Notes: generated by a model from the letters alone, not told the origin. 64,000 nt of DNA from Prorocentrum cordatum (GCA_963575745.1 CAUYUJ010020156.1:62001-126000); one strand, 5' to 3'; shown: positions 31,501-40,931, counted from the stretch's first letter. A program made the numbers and translations.

Positions 31501-32475
31501 TACCCTGCAGGAGCTTCTGCCGTTCTACCGCTTCGGCCATATCTTCAGCTTCATCATCTTCTTGCTGGTCGTCATATTCTGGTTTGGGCGAAGCAGGTTT
31601 CCCCGCAATGTAATCGCGGCTGGATGTCTTTAAATAGTGAGCAGATGAACGATTCTTCCATCTTAATAAATTGCGATATTTCTTGGGCTGTAGCTTGTTC
31701 ATAATCGTGTTCCGTCAACTGCCCGTTGTATGGTTGCATTTGGATCGGTGCAGTAAACCCGACCTTCACCGCGAGACCAGACCCACGGTGTCTTGCGGAA
31801 GTTGGGGCTCCTTGATGTGCGTCTCATGGGGCGGCAGCCGAGCCTGTGGTCGGCGCGCTCGAAGCACGTGCAGACACCGCCTCTGTAAAGTTTCCGTTCC
31901 TCGACGATGGCCCTCTTGAGGTCGCGCTTTATAAGGGCTTCTTGTGTTTTGAGAGCCCGTTTTCTTTTGAGCGAACGACCTTGCCTTTTCATGTCGAGCG
32001 ACCTTGCGGGGGGAATGCCGGCCACGAATCTGGCGCCCAGTCCAACCCTTGTCCAACCGCTGTTGCATTGTATCTGGGTGTATGCGCTGACGAGCCAATC
32101 CAACATCCGAGTAGCTAACAAGGCGCTGCATCCCGTCCTCTGGATATTATTCGCGAGGTTCCTCCCCTTGAGGCGGGCGTCCCCGCAGACGCTCCCTCCT
32201 CGGGGGAGCGTCAGGTATATTGACCTTCCATGGAGGGGCCCTCGGCCCCCTCGCATCAGGAGGATGAGGGCGCCGAAGGCCGCTAGAGCGAGCGCCGCTG
32301 CAACGCGCGCGCGCGGTCGGGGTTAGCCGCTGCGGGCCCGACCGCGACGTGCCAGACGTGCGCCATCTTCCCATTCTTCGTCATCGTCGTCGGCGCGATA
32401 CTTGCCTCTCCAGGTCTGGCGGCTTGCCGATCGCTCCTGGCGGCTCACGGAGCGGTCCGAAGCTACGAATGCATG
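28530..32475 (-). pseudogene. Long unassigned region between gag and RING
   Basis: About 4 kb of minus-strand coding-like sequence in changing frames. Readable pieces are 31699-32256 (basic), 31358-31702 (acidic, QQEDDEAEDMAEAVERQKL), 31069-31272, 30343-30576 (MKINAVYHPRNGDGSHRYIA), 29979-30272 (FDDFDGWVELSELLNKWPPE), 28971-29378 and 28529-29104 (Pro-rich). No catalytic motif recognised. Ten of the mini-hairpins lie here and stay in the AGxPA reading phase. It probably is extra gag or an accessory domain; standard copia elements lack it. Confidence 0.5.
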
Positions 32476-33019
32476 TTAAAATCCTTCGCCGTGGCCGAGC
32501 TCATACTGAATGCGGCCAGACAGATCACTAACATCTCGCGGGTTCCCCCGCAAAGGGTCATCATCACTCAATTCCATGTTTGCCGGATTGCCGACAAGCC
32601 GAAGATAAAGCATGAACTGCATATCCCCCTCTGGAACAATGGCTTCTGAATCCGCGGGCGCCCCCGCCATGCGCCCATCTCCCGCGGCGGGCGCGTGGAA
32701 GTTCTCGACGAACTCAATGACAGCAGGTTGCACCGCGATGGGTATGCCCAGCCAGTCTGCCAGATCGATATCATTGTGGCCCGAGTACATTCTCGAACGG
32801 CCCGTCGGCATAATTCTCGAGGGCCATGCCGGCACTCGAATACCTGGCAGCCATGAATATAACAGCTGCAACGGAGCTATCCGCAGTGTCGGCCAAAAGT
32901 GACCCCCAGTCAACACACTGTATATCCGAGTCAGTTTGAGCCAGATGCATCGACGGACCATCGCCCTGAGGGCAGTCGCGGCGACAGTGCTGTGTGCGAT
33001 GGCATATGCCACACTCCAC
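32476..33019 (-). pseudogene. gag: gag zinc knuckle and following acidic region
   Basis: Frame 32771-33019 opens MECGICHRTQHCRRDC, a CCHC knuckle (C-x2-C-x4-H-x4-C) typical of gag nucleocapsid. After a frameshift near 32775 the other frame continues NDIDLADWLGIPIAVQPAVI and an Ala/Asp-rich stretch with several AGxPA motifs to a stop at 32476. The knuckle lies where nucleocapsid is expected, downstream of capsid. Confidence 0.7.
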
Positions 33020-33114
33020 AGTTATACCGTTGGCATCCTTCGGGTTTCCCCGACGTCACTGACCTTCTCCTGATGCATGCCTACGGCCCCTGCCTGCGCC
33101 TAGGAATATCTCCC

Positions 33115-33622
33115 CTTATTGTGGCCCGGTAAGGGGCGCTAGGAATGCTAACATGCCTCGGCCATGCAATCGCCGCCGCATACCTTTACCCTTACCTCGA
33201 CCCTTGCCTTTTCCTTTTGAGCGCCCGTCGGACGATGCGCCGCACTTTACGAACTGGCTTCTTCATACATCGCCTCCACTTGCTCTTATGTTTCTGGTAG
33301 CCTAAGAAAAACCATTGCGCCTGTTGTTCTCCCGCAAAGTACGTAGGCATATCGGAATATTCGCGGGCAGTAGCCTCGTCGTCCGAAGACGCGCCGGCCC
33401 CGGTATTGGAGTCGAAGTCGGACTCGCTCAGCAGGTTGCCCCGCTGAGCCCATTAGGGTCGTGGCTCGCGCAGGGGCCGCCGCGTCGGGCGGCCCCGGAA
33501 ACCTGGCCCAGGAGTCTTGCGACCCCGAGGCTGGACCACCATTCTGAGCCAGTAGTGTCGTGGTCTCTGTTGATTGCGGATCGTCATTCCAAACGTTATC
33601 AGCAGGTTGCCTCGCGTTTGAC
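33115..33622 (-). pseudogene. gag: gag middle part, frameshifted, basic GK-rich tail
   Basis: In one frame: TYFAGEQQAQWFFLGYQKHK then SKWRRCMKKPVRKVRRIVRR, a strongly basic nucleic-acid-binding segment at about 33205-33345. In a second frame the continuation reads GKGKGRGKGKGMRRR (about 33170-33212). The upstream frame 33286-33699 carries two mini-hairpins (33431 and 33602). At least two frameshifts are needed to join these. Confidence 0.65.
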
Positions 33623-34516
33623 TCAACGTGGAAGGTCTCGGTGACCGTGGCTGAAAATACCACCAATATTGCCGAGGGTTCTCTCAGCAATGTGAGCATA
33701 TGATCTCATGCGTTCGAGTAGAGAGTAAAACTGTTGCTGGCCCCTCGGCATGCGGTGGTTTAGTGGCTGCAGGAGTTGCTGTGCACGCGATGTCCCCACT
33801 CCAAGGGCTCTGCATAGAATAACTGTGAGAATTTCGAAGTTGGGGATGTTAGAGCCTGCCGTTTCAGCTTCATGGCGGGCTTTCTCGAAGCATGCGAAGG
33901 TCTGGTCGACCCGTTCTCCCGCATTGACTCGGAAGCCAATAATAGCTGCACCGCAATTGAGTTGGCGTTCCTCTTCGAGTTTCTCGAACTTTGTACTCGA
34001 GCGAACATGATGTAGGCGGCGCCATCGGTATGGCGGCCACCTATGTTGACGCCGAAATTCATAACTGTTGGGGGAAGCTCTCATGGCTATGGTCCGCGCG
34101 AGGCCCCCAATCCTCGCTGCAAGGCTGCAGCTTGTTGGGAGGGCGTCATGTTGCCTGTGGTCACGTTGATCCAGGCATGCGCCTCGCGGGCGAATTTGCG
34201 GAAAAAGTACTTGACCAGACGGGCCCCAATGGGGGCCGGTCGTTCTTGTGTCGTCTCCGCCACGCATATGTCCTACCGCGCGCCCGATAGCGAACCATGT
34301 AAGCCCAAAGATAGCAATGCCAATCCAATGGCCTCGCAGGTCGTATTCGGATGTAGTTGGTTGGGGTTCGCGGCATGTGGTCGCGAGCCTGCGTGGGGGT
34401 GGAGGCGGCGCAATGTCGTATCGCATGTTTCCATGCATTATGTCTCCGAAGAAGTTTCCACTTGGAGCAGGTGGGTGGTCTTCAGGAGTGTAGTAGCGCC
34501 GGGATGTAGGACGCAA
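33623..34516 (-). pseudogene. gag: gag, N-terminal part
   Basis: A 297-codon frame starting MRPTSRRYYTPEDHPPAPSG, with a Pro-rich leader (IAPPPPPRRL) and a hydrophobic WIGIAIFGLTWFAIGRAVG segment. A helical region follows at residues 170-297: FEKLEEERQLNCGAAIIGF, CFEKARHEAETAGSN and CRALGVGTSRAQQLLQPLNH. The last resembles the capsid-like FE..R..AE / LLQPFGGR core of dinoflagellate copia gag proteins. It is the first frame after the primer site, as expected for gag. The frame is lost near 33620. Confidence 0.7.
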
Positions 34517-34693
34517 GTAAGAGGCCTCCGCGCAGGCAGAGGTGTCACTGGAATCATCCTTGCTAGGTGGCGTAGTTTGTTTTACATTTTCTCGCGCAAA
34601 CCCACAGCACCCTGATGTTCCACCACGTCAGTAGTGCACGATATAGTGCCGCGAATGGTGAGGGGTAAAGCTAGAGCTGACCACCATAGGCCA
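34517..34693 (-). other. Retrotransposon leader between primer site and gag
   Basis: About 180 bases between the primer site and the first gag Met. No open frame of note. Confidence 0.5.
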
Positions 34694-34705
34694 GCTCCGC
34701 TACCA
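34694..34705 (-). promoter_or_regulatory. Primer-binding site, initiator Met tRNA type
   Basis: The minus strand reads TGGTAGCGGAGC two bases after the LTR end. The 3' end of eukaryotic initiator tRNA-Met gives a site TGGTAGCAGAG or TGGTATCAGAG, so there is one mismatch. This fixes the minus-strand polarity. Confidence 0.8.
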
Positions 34706-34707
34706 AG

Positions 34708-34964
34708 TTTGAAAGGGGGTGGGAGGCCCAACCAGCAGCTTCGCCTTAGGCGAAGCCCAGCTCCCGCTCTGTTGTACCGTAGTAACGATCGTCCCAGTAG
34801 TAGGGGGCGAACCATCTCAAGCAGTTCTGGTATCGATGGCAAATAGTACACGTACACCTCGCGCTGAGGTGTAGTCAGATCTGGGCGGCCAGCCGATTTG
34901 AGCCAAGCAGCCGCGGATGCACGCTCGCTCCCACTCACATGCAACACCCAGCTCACTTTAGAGT
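34708..34964 (-). repeat. 5' LTR
   Basis: About 257 bp, from TTTGAAAGGGGGTGGGAGG to CACTTTAGAGT on the plus strand, aligning along its whole length with 19237-19485. It contains the shared CGTAGTAACGATCGTCCCAG. The right neighbour CCCAC matches CCCAC left of the other LTR. Confidence 0.9.
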
Positions 34965-35340
34965 CCCACGACTGCCCAAGGAGGGCCCACGACGGCCTCT
35001 GAAGGCCAAGATGCCCCTTGGGCGCCCCAAGAAGGCTCGAAGATGACCTCCAGGATGCAACATGTCTTGATTGTCCTTAAGTTGCTCCATGATGTCAGCG
35101 TTCTCGCCGTTTCGGGCATCCGACGCTCAAAGACGGGTCCTGAGGCCCCCAAGATCGCTCCAAAACGGCTCAAGAGGCCACCAAGACGCCCGCAAGAAAG
35201 CTCAAGACGACCCCGAGACAGCCCAAGAGGCCCCCAAGCCAGCTCGAAAGCGCCCAAAGAGGGACCCACGACTATCCAGAAGGCCAAAAGGCCCATTAGA
35301 CGCCACGAGAAAGCTCCCAAAAGACCTGGCCCGGCACAGA
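34965..35340 (+). repeat. Degenerate CCAAGA-GGCCC repeat block, right flank of the LTR element
   Basis: Paralogous to 18860-19236, including GCTCCATGATGTCAGCGTTC against GTTCAATAATGTTAGCGTTC and a shared CGCCCAAAGAGGGACCCAC at 35248-35266. Confidence 0.7.
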
Positions 35341-35389
35341 AACGGAAAGAGCGCTTCAGAAAGAGAAACCGAAATTACTCACACCACCC

Positions 35390-35640
35390 TTCGTACTGGG
35401 AGCCTTGGCGTTGAGAGCTTGTTACGTCACCCCTCGCTCGTGGGAGTTTTGGTGTTCAGAGATTGTTGCGTTGCCGCCCGTTCCTGAGCCTTGGCTGGGC
35501 CTTGGTGTCAGGAACTTGTTACGTCACCGCTCTCTGCTGGGAGCCTTGGTCATATCAGTTTGTTAACGTCACGGTTCGCTCTGGGAAGCCTTGGTGTGAA
35601 GAGCTTTTTGCGTTACCGATCGCTCTCTATTTGGCGTCTC
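35390..35640 (+). repeat. 55-60 bp tandem repeat with TTACGTCAC core, block 1
   Basis: Units read GGGAGCCTTGGTGTxxxGA followed by xCTTGTTACGTCACCGCTCx. Four to five units; the same repeat returns at 36995-37205. Confidence 0.8.
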
Positions 35641-36245
35641 TGGGCCTTCTTAGGGGTCCTACTGGGGCCCTTTCGGAGCCCTTTTGGGGGCCGTTTGGGG
35701 GCCTCTTGGCTTCTTGGGGCGAAAGGCTAGACTTTTCGGTTCGTGGTCCCCCTCTCGGGGCCGTCTTAGGGCCCTTTTGGGCCGTCTTCGGCGCCTCTTG
35801 GGCCGTCTTGGGGCCCTCTTGGGCCGTTTTGGGGGCCTCTTGGGAGCCTCTTGGGCCGTCTTGGGGCGGTCTTGGGTGCCTCGCGGACCGTCTTCAACGC
35901 CGTGAACGCCGAAAAGCCGTGCACGGTAAAAATGTACCTTTTCCCAATAGAAATTTAATAATTTTGGCCCCCCGGGGGCCTCCTGGGATGGCCTCTTGGG
36001 GCTTCTTGGGGGGCCCTTGGGGCCTCCTGAGAGCGTCTTCGGGCGCAAGGCTAGACTTTTCGTTCCGTGGTCCCCCCCTTGGGGCCGTCTTGGGGCCCTC
36101 TGGGGCCGTCTTGGTCGCCTCTTGGGCCGTCTGGGCGCCCTCTTGGGCCGTTTTGGGGGCCTCTTGGGAGCCTCTTGGGCCCTCTTGGGGCGGTCTTGGG
36201 GACCTCTTGGGCCGTCGTCAACGCCGTGAAAGCCGAAAAGCCGTA
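35641..36245 (+). repeat. CTTGGGCCGT repeat block, duplicated 322-bp segment
   Basis: Built of 9-12-nt variants of CTTGGGCCGTCTTGGGGCCC. GGCTAGACTTTTCG recurs at about 35725 and 36048, and CAACGCCGTGAA..GCCGAAAAGCCGT at about 35892 and 36217, so a segment of about 322 bp is tandemly duplicated. Confidence 0.75.
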
Positions 36246-36316
36246 TATGCTAATTATCCTAGTGCGACCCTACCTAGGAGTTGGAGCTTCTAGGAAAGCA
36301 ACATTAGTAGGAGCGG

Positions 36317-36460
36317 TAGGCTAGGCTAGGCTAGGCTATGCTATGCTAAGCTATGCTGCGCTATGCGATGCAGCGCCTGCTAGGCTATGCTGTGCTATGC
36401 TATGCTATGATGTTGCTTTGCCTTCGCTTTTGCCTTCACTTTTGCTTTTGCTTTTGCTTG
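36317..36460 (+). repeat. GCTAT/GCTAG pentamer tract and GCTTTT tract
   Basis: 36317-36415 is made of GGCTA, TGCTA and related pentamers; 36416-36460 of CTTTTGCTTTTGC-type units. Confidence 0.85.
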
Positions 36461-36994
36461 GCACCCAGGGAGCGCAACTAGGGGAGCCACGCGTTTGCTT
36501 TTACCTTTGCTGTTGTTTTTGATTGGCTCCGAGGGGACCGGGGGAACCGCACGGGGCGCTTTCCACTGCCCGACCCTTTAAGCAAACCGAATAAGAACCC
36601 TTCTAGGCAGAGCCTAGGTAGGGACAATTGCACGTTCTCTTGAGGACAATCCATGATTTTGGCCTATTGGGGCCCTCTTGGGACGCCCCTTAGACGCCTC
36701 TTGGGGGCCTCTTTGGGGCCTCTTGGGCCGTCTTGGGCGGTCTTGGGTTCTCTTGGAGCGCTCTTGGGCTATCTTGGGGGGGAAAACCTGAAACACATGC
36801 AAAAACCCAAAGGAAACTGCCCAAAACGGCCATTAACACCAATCTCCTCACGCTTCGCCCCTCCCCTGGAACCCCTCCCTCTAGGGCTTCGCCCCAACAC
36901 AACACCATCGCTCGTACCTCGCTCTTTCCGTTACCTGGGGCTGGCACGGAAACAGAAAAAGCGCCTGCGCCTCAGGAACTGGCCCGAGAGGGCT
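36461..36994. other. Intron DNA with a short CTTGGG repeat block
   Basis: 36655-36785 again carries CTTGGGCCGTCTTGGGCGGT-type repeats. The rest holds no recognisable gene. Confidence 0.5.
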
Positions 36995-37400
36995 CATGGC
37001 ACCCTTCGCTCTTGGGAGCCTTGATGTGAAAAACTTGTTACGTCGCCGCTCTCCGTTGGGAGCCCTGGTGTTCAGAAACTGTTACGTTGCCGCTCGCTCT
37101 TGGGAGCCTTGGTGTGACGAGCTTTGTACGTCACCGCGCTCTGGGATGCCTTGGTGTCAAGAGCTTGTTACGTCACCGCTCGCTGATGGGAGCCATGGTG
37201 TTCTTGAGCGTCTCTTGGGCCTCGTCGGGGTCTTCTTGGGGCCCTTTTGGAGCCCCTCGGGAGCCCTTTTTGTACAATTCTGGGCCGTCTTGGGCCCTCT
37301 GGAGGGTCTCTTGAGCCTTTTCGAGGCTCTCGTGGACCGAAGCTCTCTTGGGGCCGTCTTGGGTCGGTTTGGTGCCCTCTTGGGCCGTCTTGGAGCCCTT
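36995..37400 (+). repeat. TTACGTCAC tandem repeat block 2, then CTTGGGCC block
   Basis: 36995-37205 repeats the 55-60 bp unit of 35390-35640; 37206-37400 is the CTTGGGCCGTCTTGG type. Confidence 0.75.
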
Positions 37401-38004
37401 GAGCATCTTCATTCGAAAAAAATACAGGGGAACGGGCCGTGGAAGGCGTCCAGGAGCCGCCTCACTCGAAAAAGAAGGGAACGGCCCCCCGGCGGCCATT
37501 AACACTCATGCGGCCAGCCCTCGACCCTCCCTGGACCCCTCCCTAGAAGGCTGCGCCCTACCAAAACGTCATCACTCGTACCTCGCTCTTTCCGTTACCT
37601 CGAAGATGCCCAAATCCCTAAGCGTCTGTCAAATTCAAGGATTCTGGCGTTCTCGCCTTTCCGGGGGCATCGGACGCTCCACGACGAGCCCGGCCTCCAA
37701 GAGGCCCGCAGGACGGCCAAAGAGGGCCCCAAGAGAGTCCCAAAGGGCCCCGAGACGACCCCAAAGACCTCCAAGAAGACCCTAAAGCGGGCCCGGAGAC
37801 GGCCTCCGAAGGCTAAGAGGTCCCATAGAGGCCCCCAGAGGGAGGTCCCCGAGGCGCCTCAAAGGAACCCCAAGAGGCTCCAGGAGGCCCACAAGAGGCC
37901 CACCCCGAAAGGCTCCCAGGAAACCCCCAGGAGGCCCCAAGAGGGCCTCAACAAGCCTCCTCTTCTTCCTCCTCCTCCTCCTCCTCCCTCTCATTCTGCA
38001 TGTC
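37401..38004 (+). repeat. CCAAGAGGCCC block (reverse sense) and CTC run
   Basis: 37680-37955 is CCCCAAGAGGCCC-type, the reverse complement of the 35.6-kb type. A CTC/CTT run follows at 37958-38000. 37401-37680 has no repeat or gene. Confidence 0.65.
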
Positions 38005-38140
38005 CGTCTTCTCCCCACTGTTCCCCCACATGAGTCCACACCGGCTGGGGGAGCATATAGTCCAGTAGCTTGGCCAGACCTCGGCTCAGCATCTGGCCGC
38101 ATGGGCGTTTCCAAAAGGCAGGGGGCGGTGGAAATTCGCC
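38005..38140 (-). repeat. PFWK module, copy 1
   Basis: The minus strand encodes AFWKRPCGQMLSRGLAKLLD-YMLPQPVWTHVGE. It is paralogous in DNA and protein to 45370-45485 and 46718-46835. A GA-rich run follows on the minus strand. Confidence 0.6.
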
Positions 38141-38163
38141 GAAGCGTCTTTGGGGAAACCAAG

Positions 38164-38306
38164 AGGTACCCATACCGCTACTACCCAGACCTCTCCCGGG
38201 GCGCGTTCTGACCAGGATTTCGAGGCGAATCCAGCAGTGGCGACGAGGGCCTCCCAGGAGGCCCGAAGAGGGGACAAACGAGGGAAGAGTAGCGGTATGG
38301 GTACCT
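38164..38306. repeat. 19-bp perfect inverted repeat
   Basis: AGGTACCCATACCGCTACT at 38164-38182 is the exact reverse complement of 38288-38306, with a 105-base loop. Confidence 0.9.
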
Positions 38307-38844
38307 GTTCCTCCCCTGAGACTTCGATATGATGCACTGGAAGCTCCAGGAGGACTGAAGACTGGAGGAGTGTAGCGGTCCAAAACCGCTGCGCCAGCGG
38401 CCGCGCAGGGCTCAAACAGCACGCCTGGCCCCGCTGGGCCAGGCCCCCGGCCAAGGGACCCGCCCGCCACGGCTCGGACCCCCGGCGGGCTCCAAAGCGG
38501 CCTACGCAGGGGGGGGGGGGGGGGGGCTGGCTCGGACGCCCCTGGGAGCCCCTGGGCGGGGCGCAGCTTCAGAAACGCATCCTGCGGCAGCGAAACCCCC
38601 AGGAGCCGAGGGGCACCTCCGAAAGCCTCCCTGGAGGGCTCCCGCACGCGCAGCCGGGTCCTTCGGGCCGTCAACCCCTCGGCCCATCCAAGTCTCGGGG
38701 TTGAGCCCCCAACCTTCCGAGCCGAGTCCAGCCTGGGCGACGCCGACAACCGACGTCCGAAGTCCATCATTAAGTGATTGATTCGCTGGCTGCCCTCTAA
38801 CGGGCCCTCTGCGGGAAGCTTCAGGAGGAGAATGATGAAGACGA
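38307..38844. other. GC-rich intron DNA
   Basis: Includes a small hairpin AGCGGTCCAAAACCGCT near 38374 and a poly-G run at about 38508-38526. No gene. Confidence 0.45.
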
Positions 38845-39166
38845 GGAGGATGAAGAGAAAGAGGAGGAGGAGGAGGAGGAGGAGGAAAAGGAGGAGGGAG
38901 GAGTTTGTCAGGCAGTGTCCTTGCTCTCGTGGAGAGGGAGGAGGAGGAGGAGGAGGAGGAGGAGGAGGAGGAGGAGGAGGAGGAGGAGAGGAGGAGGAGG
39001 GAGGAGGAGAGGGGAGGAGGAGGAGGAGGGAGGTGGAGGTGGAGGAGGAGGTGGAGGTGGAGGAGGAGGTGGAGGAGGAGGAGGTGGAGATGGAGGAGAA
39101 GGAGGAGGAGGAGGAGGAGGAGGAGGTGGAGGAGCAGGAGGAGAAGGAGCAGGAGGAGGAGGAGGC
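38845..39166 (+). repeat. GGA/GAG microsatellite
   Basis: Nearly pure (GGA)n with GGT and GAA interruptions, densest at 38936-39166. Confidence 0.95.
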
Positions 39167-40200
39167 GTGAGGAGGGACGGGCGGCAGCATCTGCGGCCTT
39201 CCGATCGCCTGATCGTTCCACAGATTGGCCGACTCTGGGCCTCTGGCGGCGTTCCCCTTGGAGCGCCCGCGGTGCGGTCGCCGCCGCGTCGAAACGACAC
39301 GAACCTGCCGTGCCCTGCGATTGGCAACAAGCGTGAGAGTAACCCCCCTGACGGGGGTCGGCGTCGACCTGGCGGCGTTCGTTCCGCCGCAAGCACCCGC
39401 GGTGCGGTCGCCACCGCGTCGAGACGGCAGGAACTGCGCTGAGTACGGTCGAACCTCGGACAGAATGCCATCCTTCCAAAAACCGGAGACCCTCTGCCGG
39501 CCACCGCACCCCGAACCCCAAGATCACTCGAGGGGACTCTCCCCCAGGATGCACAATAACAACCAACAAGCACGAGCAACATGAGGGTACCTGAGCATTG
39601 TCTTAGGGTGGAGGGCTCAGGGTGAAATCCATGTGGGCTCGTGCACCTCGACAAACAATCCGTCTTGTGATTCAGATGTTGCAAATTCAAACCTCCAGAA
39701 CCCATCGAAACGGCATTTCAGATTTCACCCTTTGCCTTCCACCCAAAAATGATGCTCGGGGCACCATCCCCGAACAACGTTGGTCTCATACCTCGGTCCG
39801 ACCGTAATGAGCGTAGGGGTACCCCCCCGACGGGGGGCAGCGTCGACCTGTCCGCGCCCGTGGGCCGGGCGGGGGGGTGCTTTTAGTCGCGGATGGCGTG
39901 GGCGGACTGGGGCCGACGTCGCGCGGCAATGTCTGCCCGCGAAGGGGGTTGTTCTGTGGCTGGTGGCGGGGATGGCGCCCCCTCGAAGACGAAGCCAGGA
40001 CGAGGATAAAATCGGGTGAGGATACATCGAGCATCTCCGAGATCCAGCGTCTCTGGAGGACGTCTCGAAAAATAGAGACACCGCGAAAGATCACGACTGG
40101 AGCCACAGGCCCCCTCATCCTGCGCCACTCTTCGAGCCGGGCCGCTTTCCGTGAGGGCCCCACAGGGCCCGAAGCTGGGCGAAAACGTCCAGCCAAAAGA
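39167..40200. repeat. Intron DNA with several dispersed repeats
   Basis: CCCGCGGTGCGGTCGCC recurs at 39268 and 39398 within a duplicated segment of about 60 bp. ACCCCCCTGACGGGGG (39343) resembles ACCCCCCCGACGGGGG (39819). 39523-39590 is paralogous to 62122-62190. 40070-40200 is an inverted paralogue of 49300-49430. Confidence 0.6.
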
Positions 40201-40204
40201 CAAA

Positions 40205-40315
40205 AGTGGAGGGGGAGGGGGAGGAGGAGGAGAAGGAGGAGAGGAGGAGGAGGAGGAGGAGGAGGAGTGGAGGGGGACGAGGAGGAGGAGGAGGAGGAGG
40301 AGGAGGAGGAGGAGT
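40205..40315 (+). repeat. GGA microsatellite
   Basis: (GGA)n with GAA and GTG interruptions; complementary to the TCC run at 40484-40603. Confidence 0.9.
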
Positions 40316-40433
40316 CGGTGGCTCTCCCGCGCGCCGCCCTTCGGCCCTCCGACGGAGCTCGGGTGGCCCCGCCTCCTGCGCCCACGCCTCGGCGCCACGC
40401 GCAGGGGTGCTGCATGTCGACCTTGGCACCTCA

Positions 40434-40766
<333 letters not shown>

Positions 40767-40767
40767 T

Positions 40768-40920
40768 TAAGTCGGGCCTGTCCCCCTACAGGGGTGGGCG
40801 AAAAGTTGAAAATACCTACAAAATAACGCCAAAATGTTAAAAAATGGTCCAACAGTCGTCCCCAAACTATTGTTGTTACTATTTTTGAATATCCCCCCTG
40901 TAGAGGGACGGGCCAGATTT
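40768..40920. mobile_element. MITE copy 1
   Basis: 153 bp. Terminal inverted repeats: GTCGGGCCTGTCCCCCTACA at the left; CCCCTGTAGAGGGACGGGCC at the right is its complement with two or three mismatches. The AT-rich centre has no frame. It is flanked by an exact 11-bp direct repeat AAGACTGATGT (40757-40767 and 40921-40931). Confidence 0.85.
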
Positions 40921-40931
40921 AAGACTGATGT

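Larger units (their letters stand above)
21610..33615 (-). repeat. Dispersed 14-nt mini-hairpin family, 25 copies
   Basis: Plus-strand core starts: 21610, 22246, 23383, 23497, 25482, 26092, 26288, 26555, 26579, 26943, 27701, 27804, 28305, 28332, 28966, 29140, 30584, 30996, 31593, 32173, 32538, 32654, 32723, 33431, 33602. The sense consensus is GCGGG-GCAA-CCTGC: a 5-bp stem and a 4-base loop (27701 has 5). All point the same way, none was seen outside the element, and where the frame is readable nearly all encode A-G-x-P-A. Confidence 0.85.
19237..34964 (-). mobile_element. 15.7-kb Ty1/copia-type LTR retrotransposon, decayed
   Basis: The element is bounded by direct repeats of about 250 bp (19237-19485 and 34708-34964). 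It has an initiator-Met-type primer site inside the right LTR, followed on the minus strand by gag, RING, protease, integrase, RT and RNase H in copia order (integrase before RT). It is about three times the usual 5-kb size, mainly because some 8 kb lie between gag and the integrase. Base composition is less GC-rich than the flanks. Frames are broken many times and the LTRs differ at about 10% of sites by eye, so the copy is old and inactive. A possible CCCAC target duplication flanks it. It is inserted in sense inside the 24-kb NAMPT intron. Confidence 0.93.

Noticed and set aside
37991-39190. 399-codon minus-strand frame
   Set aside because: Mostly poly-Ser/Pro from the GGA tract; only the last 45 residues (PFWK module) are of interest and are listed separately.
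38908-39705. Pro-rich and Glu-rich frames around GGA tracts
   Set aside because: Simple-sequence translations on both strands.
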